Of a DNA stretch of 64,000 bases, positions 40,435 to 53,857 are shown one piece after another; within the stretch, counting starts at the first letter, position 1, and every line of letters starts with the position of its first letter. The stretch lies in contig OZ007571.1 in the NCBI GenBank assembly GCA_963931925.1, positions 17,114,033 through 17,178,032 on the forward strand, in the 5' to 3' direction. The stretch is from Onchidella celtica. Lineage: Eukaryota > Mollusca > Gastropoda > Systellommatophora > Onchidiidae. A model generated the notes under the pieces. That model had not been told where the DNA came from. It searched no databases and worked only from the letters and a program-made list of their open reading frames with translations. Both the position numbers and the translations under genes were made by a program.

Positions 40435-41234
40435 AAATTCCAAACACTTCCAAGAGTGAAAGAAGAGAATACGCCAAGATCCACATCACGCCCCACAGTT
40501 TTTCCTCTGGCATTTTCTGTCCGCATTACCAGCGCCACAAGGTCCCACACAGCCTTATGTCGAGACCCTCGAGAAATAAAAGAATTTTCACTTCAGAGGT
40601 TCGCTTCCAGTAATATCCAAACTGTAAGCTAAGTCTAAGCGAAAGTTCTACTCTCACTTTCTCGAGTTATATTTTGTAACGAAAGTATTCACTGTTGAGT
40701 TCTCGGTGAGACAGTATGTGAGAGGATCTACCAAAACCGGGCTGGATGTGAAATGTTTATACCTCCTTAAAAAATGAAAATAAAATATTTCTAAGACGAT
40801 TTCAAGCAAAACATTTTAACTGATTGCAGGAAAATGGCCAATCTTTCATTTTGTAGGTAAATGTCAGTTTCCATAGAAAATGTCCCCCCTTTGGAGGGAT
40901 TTGCTCAGGAATTTGGTCTTTCACCTGGAGCCCGATTTCGCCAGATCCACTCACATAATTATGTCAGATTGGATTATGCTAAGGGCATTGTTTATTTCAT
41001 TTCTTTGATTTGGTAACAAAATCACATTTCAAAGCTCACGAATCAGTTTATATACCGATAACTCTTCCATAATGTTTTTATTTTTATTTTTCAATGATTG
41101 TAATTTCAATCGGAACGGCCTGGTATCCCAATTTCAGGACCTGACTTTATGCCAAAGACTATCCAGTGTTGTGTATAATTTTTGGCATTTCAGGCATGGA
41201 TGCTGTAAGATAGTAACTTTTCGGTAGACTACTC
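40435..41234. other. Unrecognised sequence
   Basis: No gene or repeat was recognised. Confidence 0.4.
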
Positions 41235-41462
41235 GCGATCTTAGTTCTTGTTTGTGGCAAATCCACTCTTTGCACAACTGCCAAATTCGACGTGTGGCTT
41301 TAGTATTTTGATAAGGAGTTAAAATAAATGGAATTATCAAACAGCATGATAAGTGCCACAAGGCATTTTAAACAAGTGTCAACTGTGCATTTGTTAAACC
41401 TTTTCTACGTACTAAAAGATTTTCAGTATTTCAGAAAATGGAGATAAAGCAAACAAGAGCGA
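41235..41462 (+). repeat. Dispersed repeat Z, copy 1 (about 228 bp)
   Basis: It aligns with 53626-53857 over its whole length, sharing CTTAGTTCTTGTTTGT, TTTGCACAACTG, CATTTTAAACAAGTGTCAA and TACTAAAAGAT in the same order. No terminal inverted repeats or coding potential were seen, so the class is unknown. Confidence 0.75.
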
Positions 41463-42517
41463 AGGTCGCGTATTCTTTTACTGTTCAGAGCTTTTCATAA
41501 TTATCATTCCCTGCCAAAGAATTACAGGATTTCTTTCACAGGTAAGATCATTAATATTCAATAATCAAAACTTACAAAGTCTCCGCATGCTTCTGATACT
41601 TTTTGCAAGTCTGTAGTGTTTTTGAAACTGTACCACAATCTCCTGCTATTGAAGTCATTCATTCTGCCACATATCAATCCACACCAGAGAGTTATAGAAA
41701 AGGGGAAAAAAATCAAGGTAATCATTTCCGTGGCATTCTGTATATCTCCTAGATATTATGAGCCGTAATTCTGGTTAATTGGACATGGATAAGGTGTGAC
41801 CATAACTATTGTCTGCCATGCTCTAGGTGTCTGGACAAACTGCGTCATTTCATCCAACTAAATCATTGTGGACAAAAAAACGAAATCTATTTGCTCTAAG
41901 AAGCTTTCTGAAGTTGTGAATTCCATGTTTTTCCTTACTTTGTCAGAGACATGAAGGCTTCGTCTACTTCCACGAAACAGTTGATTCCCCTATTAAGAAA
42001 CATGGCTTGTCGCCGGCCATAAATCCAGTTTAACGACCAAACTCAGGACGTTCAAGTAGCCCGCGGAGATGGTTGTGGTGAGGTGCACAGATCTGGAGGC
42101 TCAGGGGAAAGGGGGGCGAGTCTGGCCACGCTGGGCGCCAGTATGTCGCCGGGGCTGTGTGGAACTTCCGAAAAGCGGTTTACACAAAAGTGTTTCTCTC
42201 CTATTGTTAGTAAAAATTATTCCGTGTTATGTCTTGTAGTTGTCAGCGAGTGTTTTGGAACTACTGGTAGTCACGACCTAAAGAAACGTATAGGACTAAT
42301 GAGTCAGGGGGGATAAGCCGTGAAATGGGACTTCGTCGGGGAGGAGGGGACGGGGTGAGGTCAAGGATTTTGCTCATGTGATCTTGTTTTTACTGCGTTT
42401 CTGTCAATATTGCAGCAACCGAGAGGAGCCTTGGCGGGCCAGGGTGTGAGAAATTTCAAATAGGAAAAAAAAGATAACTTTTCATGCATTCATTTTGAAA
42501 GAAACAAAAATACACAG
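41463..42517. other. Unrecognised sequence
   Basis: No domain was recognised. A more G/C-rich patch lies at about 42060-42170. Confidence 0.4.
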
Positions 42518-42599
<82 letters not shown>

Positions 42600-42628
42600 T
42601 AGAGAGATAGATAGATAGATAGATGGAC

Positions 42629-42693
<65 letters not shown>

Positions 42694-42780
42694 TATAGAC
42701 AGACAGACAGACAGACAGACAGATAGACAAACAGACAGACAGATAGATAGATAGACAGACAGGCAGACAGACAGACAGAC

Positions 42781-42858
<78 letters not shown>
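42518..42858. repeat. GATA/GACA compound microsatellite
   Basis: About 340 bp of GATA units are interspersed with blocks of GACA (for example at about 42586-42600, 42697-42745 and 42753-42785). Open frames read as Tyr-Leu-Ser-Ile repeats and are artefacts. Confidence 0.97.
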
Positions 42859-43020
42859 TAACGGCTGCTGATGAATGACGATAAACATCTTGTTAATTGG
42901 GAGAGAAGATTTACCTGCTGGAGGCATACCATGTCTTTAATCAGGTTGTTACTGAAAAATGTAGTTTACAACAAACTTCGGGTTTGTTTGTTGTTTTCGG
43001 AGGCGTTTTTTTTTTTTTTT
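42859..43020. other. Unrecognised short spacer
   Basis: Nothing was recognised apart from a T-run at its right end. Confidence 0.4.
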
Positions 43021-43640
43021 TACTGAATGGAGAGATTTTTTTTTTCGAATCCAAAAAAGGGAGGAAGGAGCAAAGAAAAAAATCAAATGCCAGAGGATGC
43101 GCAGTGAAAAGAAGAATAAAAAATGAAGGGAATGAAGAAAATTGAGGGGAAAATGTGAAATGTTAGGAGACCTCTTTGAGATTAAAGAGGGGGCCTGGAG
43201 AACAGGAAGAGAAGGCTCTTATGAACTGATTTAATTTACAATTGAGCTGCTAAAACATTTACGACAAAACAAAAACAAAAAGCTGGAAGTAGGCCTGGAA
43301 AAAAATATTTGTATAGGGAGTTTAGGAAATGGGGAAAGTATGAGAAGGGAAGACGAGGGGTGGGGGGGGGGGGAGATAATGTGGAAGAAAAAAGAAAATA
43401 TTTGAGGCATGAGGGCGTCAATATCTCCGCGTGACCTCCCTCCCCGGGGGAATAAATAATCTGAGGAACCGGGGAGAGGAATATGCGGGGGGTGGGGGGG
43501 GGAGGGGTACAAGAAATAGGCGAAAGAAAAGAAAAGTGATTAAGAAAGAAAAAGAGGTGAATGTAACAAAGGACGAGCAAAAAGGAGATGAATTTCATGA
43601 GAAAGATAGAAAACTTTTTTAAAAAATCCAACGGGGCAAA
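43021..43640. repeat. Purine-rich stretch with G-tracts
   Basis: About 600 bp is dominated by A and G on the + strand, including G-tracts at about 43360-43373 and 43486-43505. Minus-strand frames rich in Phe, Leu, Pro and Ser follow from this composition and are not taken as genes. Confidence 0.75.
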
Positions 43641-44218
43641 GGTTGTAAACGAAAGAAATAGCGTGAGCAACACCTGTTCCAACACAGTATTCATTTCATC
43701 AAAACAAGGGTCTGGAAAATGTATGGGGAAAATGAGAAAAACCGACAGGATGCTAACTGGTATTCATTACTGTTATTATTGTTGTCTTTCTCAAACATTG
43801 TCCTGCTAAACGGTAGCTAAATTTAAGTTCACAACTGAATATATTATTTTCGTAACAACGCCAAGGGGGACATTAAAGTCAGTTTCTGTGGGGTTTGTTA
43901 AAAGATCACAGTGTGTCGTATCACTGATGCGTTTTATATCTTTCAGTAAGATTCAATTTCAGGTTAACTTAAATAACAGAAATGTTCCTAGGAAATTGTT
44001 GATCGTTTGTGCTGTAAGAAATAGCTTTAGATCAGGTCGGGGCTAATATATATTTAGTAATTTCAGTGAATGGAAATAAGATCAAAGGGGCAATAATAAG
44101 TTGCTTTTACCGAGACAAGTAAAAATGAATAATTTACCAACAAATAAATAAATAAATAAGTAAATAAAATATCAGTAAGTCAGTTGCCCATACTTATAGA
44201 TCTATATTCACCCCTTTC
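43641..44218. other. Unrecognised AT-rich sequence
   Basis: Nothing was recognised apart from AAAT repeats at about 44140-44166. Confidence 0.4.
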
Positions 44219-44234
44219 TTGATTTATAAGCCCA

Positions 44235-44556
44235 GGCGGGTATTAGTCGATTTTGATCAGCCAACCAGTTTGATGATGTCGTCACGACATTGTTTCAATG
44301 AGGTCCCGCCCACTAATCAACTGGTTTATTTCTCATGGAAAGCCAATGTTGTGACGTCACCATCCAACGAGTGGAATCAGTTCGCGCCTACTAAGGCTGG
44401 TTGGATGTTGACGTCACGAGAGTAAGTTTCAGTGAGATCTCATGCACCGGTCAACTAATGGATCTCATTGTAACTCACTGTCGTGACGTCAACATCACTC
44501 TAAGTCTTGACATGTCTTGTCGTCGGATCAAAATCGGCTGGTGTCTACCTAGACTT
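44235..44556. repeat. Inverted-repeat segment with CRE-like boxes
   Basis: The outer parts are inverted copies (CGATTTTGATCAGCC near 44249 against GGATCAAAATCGGCTGG near 44525). Inner inverted blocks include GACGTCACCATCCAAC against GTTGGATGTTGACGTCAC. It may be an old foldback element. Confidence 0.5.
44352..44491. promoter_or_regulatory. Cluster of three perfect TGACGTCA (CRE) boxes
   Basis: TGACGTCA occurs at 44352-44359, 44409-44416 and 44484-44491. This palindrome is the full CRE site bound by CREB/ATF-type bZIP factors in animals. The sites sit inside an inverted-repeat segment, so they may simply be copies of one ancestral sequence. No neighbouring promoter or gene was recognised. Confidence 0.4.
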
Positions 44557-44730
44557 GTCGTGTAGCCACGTTGTACTTTTACCATTTCGAATTACTTTAC
44601 TGGTTTCTACTATCGAACTCCGAGCATGGCGCTGGTTAATAAGCAGATAGTCAACACCGACTCGTGTATTTAATGTTTGAGGGATTGGCTTTAAAGGCCT
44701 GGTCTGAAATCCGGACAATAGAATATGTGT

Positions 44731-45711
44731 ACTGAAACCCAGACAAAACACTATATCGACCAAACAAAAGACTGTAGCTACCGAAAGCCAGTCAAAAGAC
44801 TGTATCTACTGAACCCAGACAAAAGATTATATCTACTGAAACCCAGACAAAAGACTATATCTACTGAAACCCAGACAAAAGACTATATCTACTGAAACCC
44901 AGACAAAAGACTATAACTGAAACCCAAACAAAAAACTATATCTACTGAAAACCAAATGAAAAACTATATCTACTGAAATCCAGACAAAAGACTATATCTA
45001 CTGAAACTCAGACAAAAGACTATATCTACTGGAAACCCAGACAAAAGACTATAACTGAAACCCAGACAAAAGACTATATCTACTGAAATCCAGACAAAAG
45101 ACTATAACTGAAACCCAGACAAAAGACTATATCTACTGAACCCAGACAAAAGACTATATCTACTGAAACCCAGACAAAAGATTATATCTACTGAAACCCA
45201 GACAAAAGACTATATCTACTGAAACCCAGACAAAAGATTATATCTACTGAAACCCAGACAAAAGACTATATCTACTGAAACCCAGACAAAAGACTATATC
45301 TACTGAAACCCAGACAAAAGACTATAACTGAAACCCAAACAAAAAACTATATCTACTGAAACCCAAACAAAAGAATATAACTGAAACCCAGACAAAAGAT
45401 TATATCTACTGAAACTCAGACAAAAGACTATATCTACTGAAACCCAGACAAAAGACTATATCTACTGAAACCCAGACAAAAGACTATAACTGAAACCCAG
45501 ACAAAAAACTATATCTACTGAAACCCAAACAAAAAACTATATCTACTGAAACCCAAACAAAAGACTATAACTGAAACCCAAACAAAAGACTATATCTACT
45601 GAAACCCAGACAAAAGACTATATCTACTGAACCCCAAATACAAAACTATATCTACTGAAACCCAGACAAAATAAAAAGACCATATCTACTGAAACCCAGG
45701 CAAAAGACTTA
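44731..45711 (+). repeat. Minisatellite of 28- and 25-bp units (about 36 copies)
   Basis: The main unit is 28 bp and includes GAAACCCAGACAAAAGACTA followed by TATCTACT. A shorter 25-bp variant, GACTATAACTGAAACC..., recurs irregularly (for example near 44910, 45048, 45102, 45321 and 45482) and lacks three bases. Edge units are more diverged than central ones. Confidence 0.97.
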
Positions 45712-48700
45712 CGTGTACTGTACTGTATATTTTAGTAGAATAGGGTTAATCCCAAAGAAATGTAAACTTTATGTTTAGGATCTTAAGGGTCAAAGCCAGG
45801 GGTGATCACAGCAGTCAATCACAGGTCACACGTTTTCAGAAGATAGCCCGGGATTTACACCTACTCCTCTGTCTGGGCAGCGGACTTGGCTCCCACATGT
45901 AACTGGTACCAATAAATAGAGCTGCAAAACAGCAGGAACGTAGTAATGCACTGTAGGAATCGATCAGGGGGATTATGAAGGCCCAGTGGAAACCTGGCGC
46001 TCTTTTTCTTAATCTGAAACTGATCGTGTCAAGCCTTGAATAAGTAACGATTCTGTTGCGACAAAATCGTTCGGACCCAAACCACTGGCATGAGAAGCGA
46101 CAACTCCACCCCGTCTTCCTCCACCACACCCGGCACCGCCACCACACACACTTTCCTTAACTGCCTATTGGATCACCCGTATTGTCCGATTATTTTGTGA
46201 GCATCGGCAATTAAGCGAGGGAATTACATGCATAGGGGAACTGTGAACTTTTGTTTTCTCTACATCATTAAATTGAGAGTCATTTCGTCTAACTGCTCCA
46301 TTTTTGCCGTTAGAAAATCTATAAATCTTTCGTCTTGTTAGCTCTATTTGAAAGAGACAAATGTCCATCATTCAGAGATTGTGGTAAATCTAAAACTGTT
46401 TAGACATTAGCATCCAACCTCCTTGCCAGTCCTTGGCTCACCATTTGTCTGTGGTCAAATGAAATTGTGTGTCTTCTATAGGAGAAAAACATCTCTTGTT
46501 TTACGATAAATTTCATGTAAAATATCAAACTTTCCCCGATAACTGTCCAGCCCTCGCAGATAAATCGCTTTAACCACTCTGGTTCAGTAAGAATTAATGA
46601 GTCACCTCGTCGTTCTGAGCATGGAGGCAAAGAATTTCATTACCATCATCCGAATTTGCCGGTTGTAATTTGCGACACAAAAAGATCCGTGCATCAAAGA
46701 GAGGGCAGAGCTGCAATTAATAAGTAATGGAGATATGTACGATTGCTGGCGTGAACGATTTATGTAATTGCAGGCAGTCAGTGCAGCAGTATTGCATCAC
46801 TCTCGGGAAGACTTGCTAAACTAACTTAAAAACTACCATTTTGTTTCTTTCCAAAAGACTATGTAATTTTGCCTGGAGAGAGGAATTGGACATCATCATT
46901 AGTGCAATTGTGGAACATTTCGGTGAACATTAGTATTCTATTTTGACCATTAGGAAACACTTGGTACTCTCAAACTAAGCACGGCAGCTGGAAATCGGCG
47001 ATTTCAGTCAATTACTGTACATCATGCATAATGCTGTTCTGTGATCATACAGACAAGTCCTAATTAGGACAGCAACCGTTTATATCTCAGTCTTATTTAT
47101 GAGTACTAGTAACTGCCCCATTCTTCGAATGGTAAAAAACAAAGCTCACCACTCCAGACCGAAAGGAATCAGCACAAAGACATTGATGTCGAGACACTTT
47201 GGGTCATCCACATAAAATCGGCGATCAATAGATAGATAGGATAGTATTACAGTAGTACACAGTGCACAGTAGTGCGCACCGAGCATTTTTCATGGGCTCA
47301 TGTGTTCGTAAAAAATGATCTAAATATTTACGCACAGTTTTCTTGATATGAATGAATGGCACTCACCTCATCTGTATAACACTATACTCGGTATCACCAT
47401 ACTCTCTGGTATCACTATCAAAGTTTTCTTGGCGTGGCTGGATCGTGAACTCTAGTTTACAATTTCCGGTAAGAGGCGGAAATGACGAAATTGACGGAAG
47501 TACATTATCACGTCGTATTCGCAATCATGAATTGATAACTGATAATTATAACTGAATTTCTGGGAAAAGTAAAGAATTTCGGGAAAAAATGAGCTCGACA
47601 CGTACAGGCTTAATAAATTTTACATACATGTGCCAAGTTTCATTTCTCTACGTTGCATAGTAAAAAAAAGCCTTTGCGGTCGCAAAGTTGGGTCCAAGCT
47701 CCAATATTATATGATATCGTGGGGAAAAAACATCGTCATCTTCTGCATTGCGTATCAGAGGGTGAAGGGGGAAAAATGGAATTTCGTATATCTGATTATA
47801 GAAATTGCAAAACGTTTAGAATTTGAGAAAATAATGAACCACAGAAAATTTACACTGCGACTTCTGGGTAAACAGTTCCTTTAAACCATCCTCTAGAACA
47901 ACTATTCCATGTAAGTTCCTTTGAAAAAAATAACGGACAACATGTTTATTACGGGTATTGCGATGAATTCGTGAAAATCAACTGTACAGGGCTGCGATAT
48001 AAAGACAAGATTCTGGAATTAGTTCTCTGTTCTTTACCAAAGAAAAATATTTGTGTTTGCATTCGATACTACGGAGCGGAGGAACCTGATCTTTAAGGAA
48101 GTGAAATTTTTCCATTATATTTATGGATCTCTTCTCCCAAACACGCAAAATAATCTGGGCTACGCTGTCAATTTGCTCAAGATATTTCAGTTCTGAGTTG
48201 GCTATTTATGCATTGATCTCTCTAAGCCTGCCGGGCGAAAGCTGATTAGTAGTTGTTACCCTTACTGTCTGTAAACAGGTCTATTCGAGGATGAATAAAG
48301 TGGAAGGAATACATCGTTTGTAGCTATTAGTCAAAGGCATTAGGTTATCGTCTGTTTCCGGGGAAACAATCCGTTTATAACGTAATTTGAATAGCATTAA
48401 ATTGAATGCTCTCGGAAATGCGAGCTTACTTAGATGGAAATCTATTTCCAGAAGTCATGCCCGCTGCACAAGAGACGCCTTAATTTGTCTTTTCAAATCG
48501 TGGGCGAATAGTTGGCAGGCAGCTTTGCCTAATGGGGCATATTACATCCTTGTTCTCAATAGGATCTAACAGAATTACGTGGAACGGCCGCTTCGCGCCT
48601 GTTCGGAATCAGGGAATCACAGGGAAGCACAGAGCGTTAACAGTCTTTCTGACAAGCGCCAAATAGCGTCATTGATTTTCCTGTTCAAGTTTCCACATCT

Positions 48701-49410
48701 TGACTTTTCTTCTCTCCAATTCCTCGATTCCATCTCGGTTTGTGGCGGCTATGTGTCGGTTTTTGTCCAGAATTACCAAGTTTATAGTATCTATCTGACA
48801 TAGTGGTATAAAAATAACTTGCCTTTCGTTTGGTTTTGTTGTTGTTTTTTCAGCTTACGCTGGCGCGTTCCACTCCACATTGATCATCCGTTTTAACATG
48901 ACGACAACATTGTCCCAATACGGAGAGATTAAGTTTGGAGAACATGGTTAAGGAGAGGAAAACAAAATACGGAACAAAGAAGAAGTGAAGCATTGTATGA
49001 CGAAGTTACCAAGCGAGGAAGAAACAGGAGAAAGAGGAAGGAACGAGAGGGAGAAAATGATAAAAGTATCTGAGATGTTTCCTGATGATCAGTTACCCTT
49101 AACTTGAAGCAATTTCTGTGGGTTAATTCCTTAGACGTCACAGATCTTGCATGCGATTTGGCACTTTCTAAAATTATTTATCCCCATGATAGTGGCAGAG
49201 CATTGCATGATGGTCCACATCACACTTTTATTGACACCAAGGAAACATTCCAATAGAGCTCCATTTTCGAAAACCTACTTTCTTGCATCCATTGAAACTC
49301 AACTATCGTGTCCAGTGCGATTTCGTAATATTGAAGCTTGTGTTCGACATTGACTGTGTTACTGTTGTCATTAGACACTGCTCACCTAGTTTGGAACATG
49401 AAAGGGTTAC
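45712..49410. other. Unrecognised sequence, 3.7 kb
   Basis: No coding domain, RNA gene or repeat was recognised except a few GATA units near 47229 and a purine-rich patch at about 48930-49065. Confidence 0.45.
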
Positions 49411-49414
49411 TTTT

Positions 49415-50083
<669 letters not shown>

Positions 50084-50539
50084 GGGGAGGAGGAGGGATA
50101 GATGGCATCATTTCCTTCCTGGTTCTTTTTCTCTCCATCCTCATTTTCTTTTTGTTCTTCTCCCATTTTTCATAAAGAAAATAAAGTTTGGTCAACTAGG
50201 GAGAATGGAAATCTCCTCTTCTGATCCTACAATTTAAAAAGATTTGCTCTTTTCGTTTCAGTCTCATTTCAAGCAGTCCTTACTTTTCTGTAGCAACTGT
50301 GTCAAGACTCACGAATAACCTTGATCTGTGCATTATCTTCTCGTGATCAAAGAAATGACATCCTTACAATGTTTGTGTCTATACAATTTAGCTGAAAACT
50401 TTGCTTTCTCGTCCCATCTCGCCCTCGCTGTCTTTCTCCTTCAATGTCATTCTTTCCCAGACTTCTCGTGCTCAGGAAGAGTGAATAAAATTAATAACAG
50501 CTGTACCGGTTTGGAGATTTCATCTGCATGCCCTGAAAA
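50084..50539. other. Unrecognised sequence
   Basis: It is T/C-rich at its left end. No gene was recognised. Confidence 0.4.
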
Positions 50540-50613
50540 GAGAGAGACACAGAGAGAGAGAGAGGGAGGGAGAGAGAGAGAGAGAGAGAGGAGAAGAAGA
50601 AGAAGAAGAAGAT
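50540..50613. repeat. GA/GAA microsatellite
   Basis: Imperfect GA units run into about six GAA triplets. Confidence 0.93.
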
Positions 50614-51460
50614 AGAAAAAGCAGACAGAGTATGTGGAGCTGGCCCCTTTCTTTCACAGATTCTTTCTATTCTGTCTCTGCCCATCCAGCACAGTCATCG
50701 GACACTTAAACTAACAATAGCTCTAAAACGTCATTTCCTTATTCACAAAGCGGAGCAGAAAGTCATGAAAATGAATGAATGCGATCAACTTAACTGCTCT
50801 TCTCTTTAAAAAAAAAATAAAGTCATTGATATGGTAATACAATGTGGTAATGAGCATTATTATTGTCGTATCGACCATTTGCACGAATGAATCGACAGCA
50901 CTGTAGCATTATATTCCGAGTATCCTAACAAAATTACTTAATGCAACTTTTAAAAAAATGTATATTACCTAAAAATTACATTAAATTAGCGTTGGTGCAG
51001 TAAATAATGTAATAATGGTGAACTGTCCCGATTGGGCCTCAATTTTGTATGTTTTATCTGTAATAAGATTTTATGATAATGAATGTGTTTGATATGGAGA
51101 CTTAACTAAATTTCAAAGGATATATTGGACATTAAGATGTGATGCTGCGCAACTTCATTTCATAAAGTGTTTCATTTGCGAAGGGATATTTGCGAAATAT
51201 CAAGCCAGCTTGAAAATCAGTGAAAGAGAATAAATTGTACGACAGGTAATTTACAGAATGTCAAAATTTGCGCAATATCAGATAGTAAAATTACACCGTA
51301 TTTTAATATGAGGCTCCGTCTGTTTGCTCATGTCAATATTACTGATCATTGGTAAATGTTTGTGTTTGTTTCGGCGGCACTGGAAAGAGTGAAAAACGTG
51401 GTAGGCTCATTGAACTTACTTTATAGATATATTTCTACCCTTTCACGCTCCCACCCTTTT
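50614..51460. other. Unrecognised AT-rich sequence
   Basis: Nothing was recognised. Confidence 0.4.
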
Positions 51461-51461
51461 C

Positions 51462-51500
51462 TCTCTCACTCTCTCTCTCTCTCTCTCTTTCTCTCCCCTC

Positions 51501-51584
<84 letters not shown>

Positions 51585-51628
51585 CCACCCTCCCTCCCCC
51601 TCTCTTTTCCTCTTTCTCTCTCTCCTTT
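51462..51628. repeat. CT-rich microsatellite with a C-tract
   Basis: CT runs lie either side of a C-tract at about 51495-51510, followed by C/T-rich sequence. Confidence 0.93.
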
Positions 51629-52013
51629 TCTATGAAACTTTTTTTTGTAGCCGTTTGAGTTATATGTCGTCACTGGTTTTCCTCCCGAAGTGCCCCAAGC
51701 GTTTACTGACTGCATCGACTTTTCCATCTGTGGAACTGAAAATTGTTGGATTATTGTGGGTCAGACTGCAACAATTTGCGACTCATTACTGTTTCTATCC
51801 ACCCTTCCAATCATCCACTTGGTCAAAGACATGTCTCGCCTCTCTGCTGTTATTTTAAGCCTTTCTTCTGTGTATGCCCGATGTTCCTTTTGTCGCACAG
51901 TGTCTGTTTGTCTCTAGTCAACTAATTCTCTGTCTGAGGGTTATGTTTCTTATTGTTCAGTTTGCTTTAGAGATATGTTTGTTTTTACTGTGCGATATGT
52001 GATGTTTTTATAC
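51629..52013. other. Unrecognised sequence
   Basis: Nothing was recognised. Confidence 0.4.
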
Positions 52014-52265
52014 GAGGAGGCAACTTGCAAAACCTGCTAAGTCACATTTTTTTTTTTAAAATGAGCTGCGGTTCCTAACATCAAATCAGCAGTAAAACCT
52101 GTCTGCAGCTAAAACATTATGGCTATCAAAACGCGCTAAGTCAGTGTGTTTTTCATTCAAAATGTAAGTGCCCTCTCAGATTCAGTATTATGCGTTTGTC
52201 AAAAGTAGCGCGTTTTCTCAAAATCAATATAAAGTCACTTTGCAGGTTTTGAAAGTTACCTCTCC
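52014..52265. mobile_element. MITE candidate, about 252 bp
   Basis: The ends are inverted repeats of about 30 bp: AACTTGCAAAACCTGC near the left end and its counterpart GCAGGTTTTGAAAGTT near the right. A second inverted pair, AAAACGCGCTA against TAGCGCGTTTT, lies inside at about 52129 and 52206. ATAC occurs immediately outside each end and could be a short target duplication. Confidence 0.6.
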
Positions 52266-53625
52266 ATACATTCGGAGAGAAGATACTGCTTGCGGCTATT
52301 TATTGCTTTTGCAATAGAGAGGTTCTATGAATATTGTATCAACTGGCCATCCACTGACACCAAACTGACGAGCTGTATTGCGCAGAGAAGTTTGGTTTCT
52401 TATCTATGTGAGTGTCAGTGTGTACCGTGCCTGTCCGTCTTTAAATTTCCCAGCTGCCCTGTTACGGAGGCAGATCGAATTCCTGAAAGCTCTCTGGCTC
52501 TGTCGAATCAAGCCAGATTTGGGGGAATATTACGCCTTGTGTATACAGATTTATCATTCAAGGTCACGAATGATGGGGAAAAATTTATTTGAAAAAAAAA
52601 ACAAAAACATGTTTTGCTCCCTGGGGAAAATTAGTATCTCCGCAAGATTTTTGGGTTTGCTTTTTTATTTTTTGTTTGTTTCCTCGGTCGCCTTTATTGT
52701 TTCTTTGGTATTGTTGAATAAAAGCTTTGGATGAGGCTGATCAGCTTGTTTCTTAATTGTAGTCCTCGCTTTTTCTTCTATTCAAATTGATGTTCATTAT
52801 TACAAAGATAGAACGGTTATTTTTGTATATATTTTTTTAGGTTCGTGTTACTGAATATCAGTGGATTTAAATATTATTCTTCCTTTATTTTTATGTATTT
52901 GTAAATAATAGGATTATGAGAGAGTTTTTTGGGTATAGACTGTTATTATGATGCGTGCTTATCTCACTTTTCCACACATATTTGAATGTTTCTCAATATT
53001 CACTCTGATTTCGTGCAATATGTCTTAAGAGAAAGGGTTTTTTTTCCCCGCGTATATCCATTTGGCGCGAGGGGACAAGGGTGTGTGCTGTCTGGCCAGG
53101 GCGATAGATTGCAAGCTGCCTTGTTCACAATGTACGTGAGATTGAAGTTCGCACGGGTTGCCTGGCCCTTTGTGTGTGAAAATTGATGAGAGCCGTCGGC
53201 TCACGTCTTGGTTCCAAATATGGCTACATAAAATGGCTTCCCTGTCTCAGATCATCAGGATCACGTGGTCGGGGTTTATTGTAAAGTCTGGGTGGTTATA
53301 TGAGGCTTGGACTATTTCTATTTATCCCTTCTATAGAGCTGCAGAGCCGAGAATGAATTTTTAAAATGTTGGAGTTCGGTCACTGGTATTTCTGGAGATT
53401 TTCTGAGTAATTTCATAAAAACCGAGAAAAGCAAAGAAAGTGATGCACTGGTCTCTGGGCGTCTGTATTCTTTACAGACTGAGATAAAAACACCTTTGTG
53501 ACGCTGGCGAAGTGTCTCTGGACCTGAAACCATACTCAGTTCCTGCCATGGTTAGTTTAGAATGGAGTGGAACATATTTTCTTCTGAATCCAAAGGCAAG
53601 GACTGTGATGTGTGAAGATAGAAAT
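52266..53625. other. Unrecognised sequence
   Basis: No gene was recognised. Open frames of up to 118 codons show no domain. Confidence 0.4.
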
Positions 53626-53857
53626 CGTGACCTTAGTTCTTGTTTGTTCCAACTCTACTTTTTGCACAACTGAGAAATTCGAGGTTATACTTTTGCTGCT
53701 TTGGTATTATGATACGGAGTTAGAACTGTGAAACAACTTGATAGGTGCCACAGCGCATTTTAAACAAGTGTCAAGGTGTGCATTTGTTATTCTTCTTCTG
53801 CTTACTAAAAGATCTCCAATTTTTCCAGAAAATGGAGCTAGAACAAACGAGAACTAA
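53626..53857 (+). repeat. Dispersed repeat Z, copy 2
   Basis: This is the partner of 41235-41462, in the same orientation about 12.4 kb away, with about 75-80% similarity by eye. Confidence 0.75.

Noticed and set aside
42456-42932. Frames of up to 158 codons rich in Tyr-Leu-Ser-Ile
   Set aside because: These are translations of the GATA/GACA microsatellite.
44731-45711. Possible CRISPR array
   Set aside because: The units are contiguous tandem repeats without spacers.
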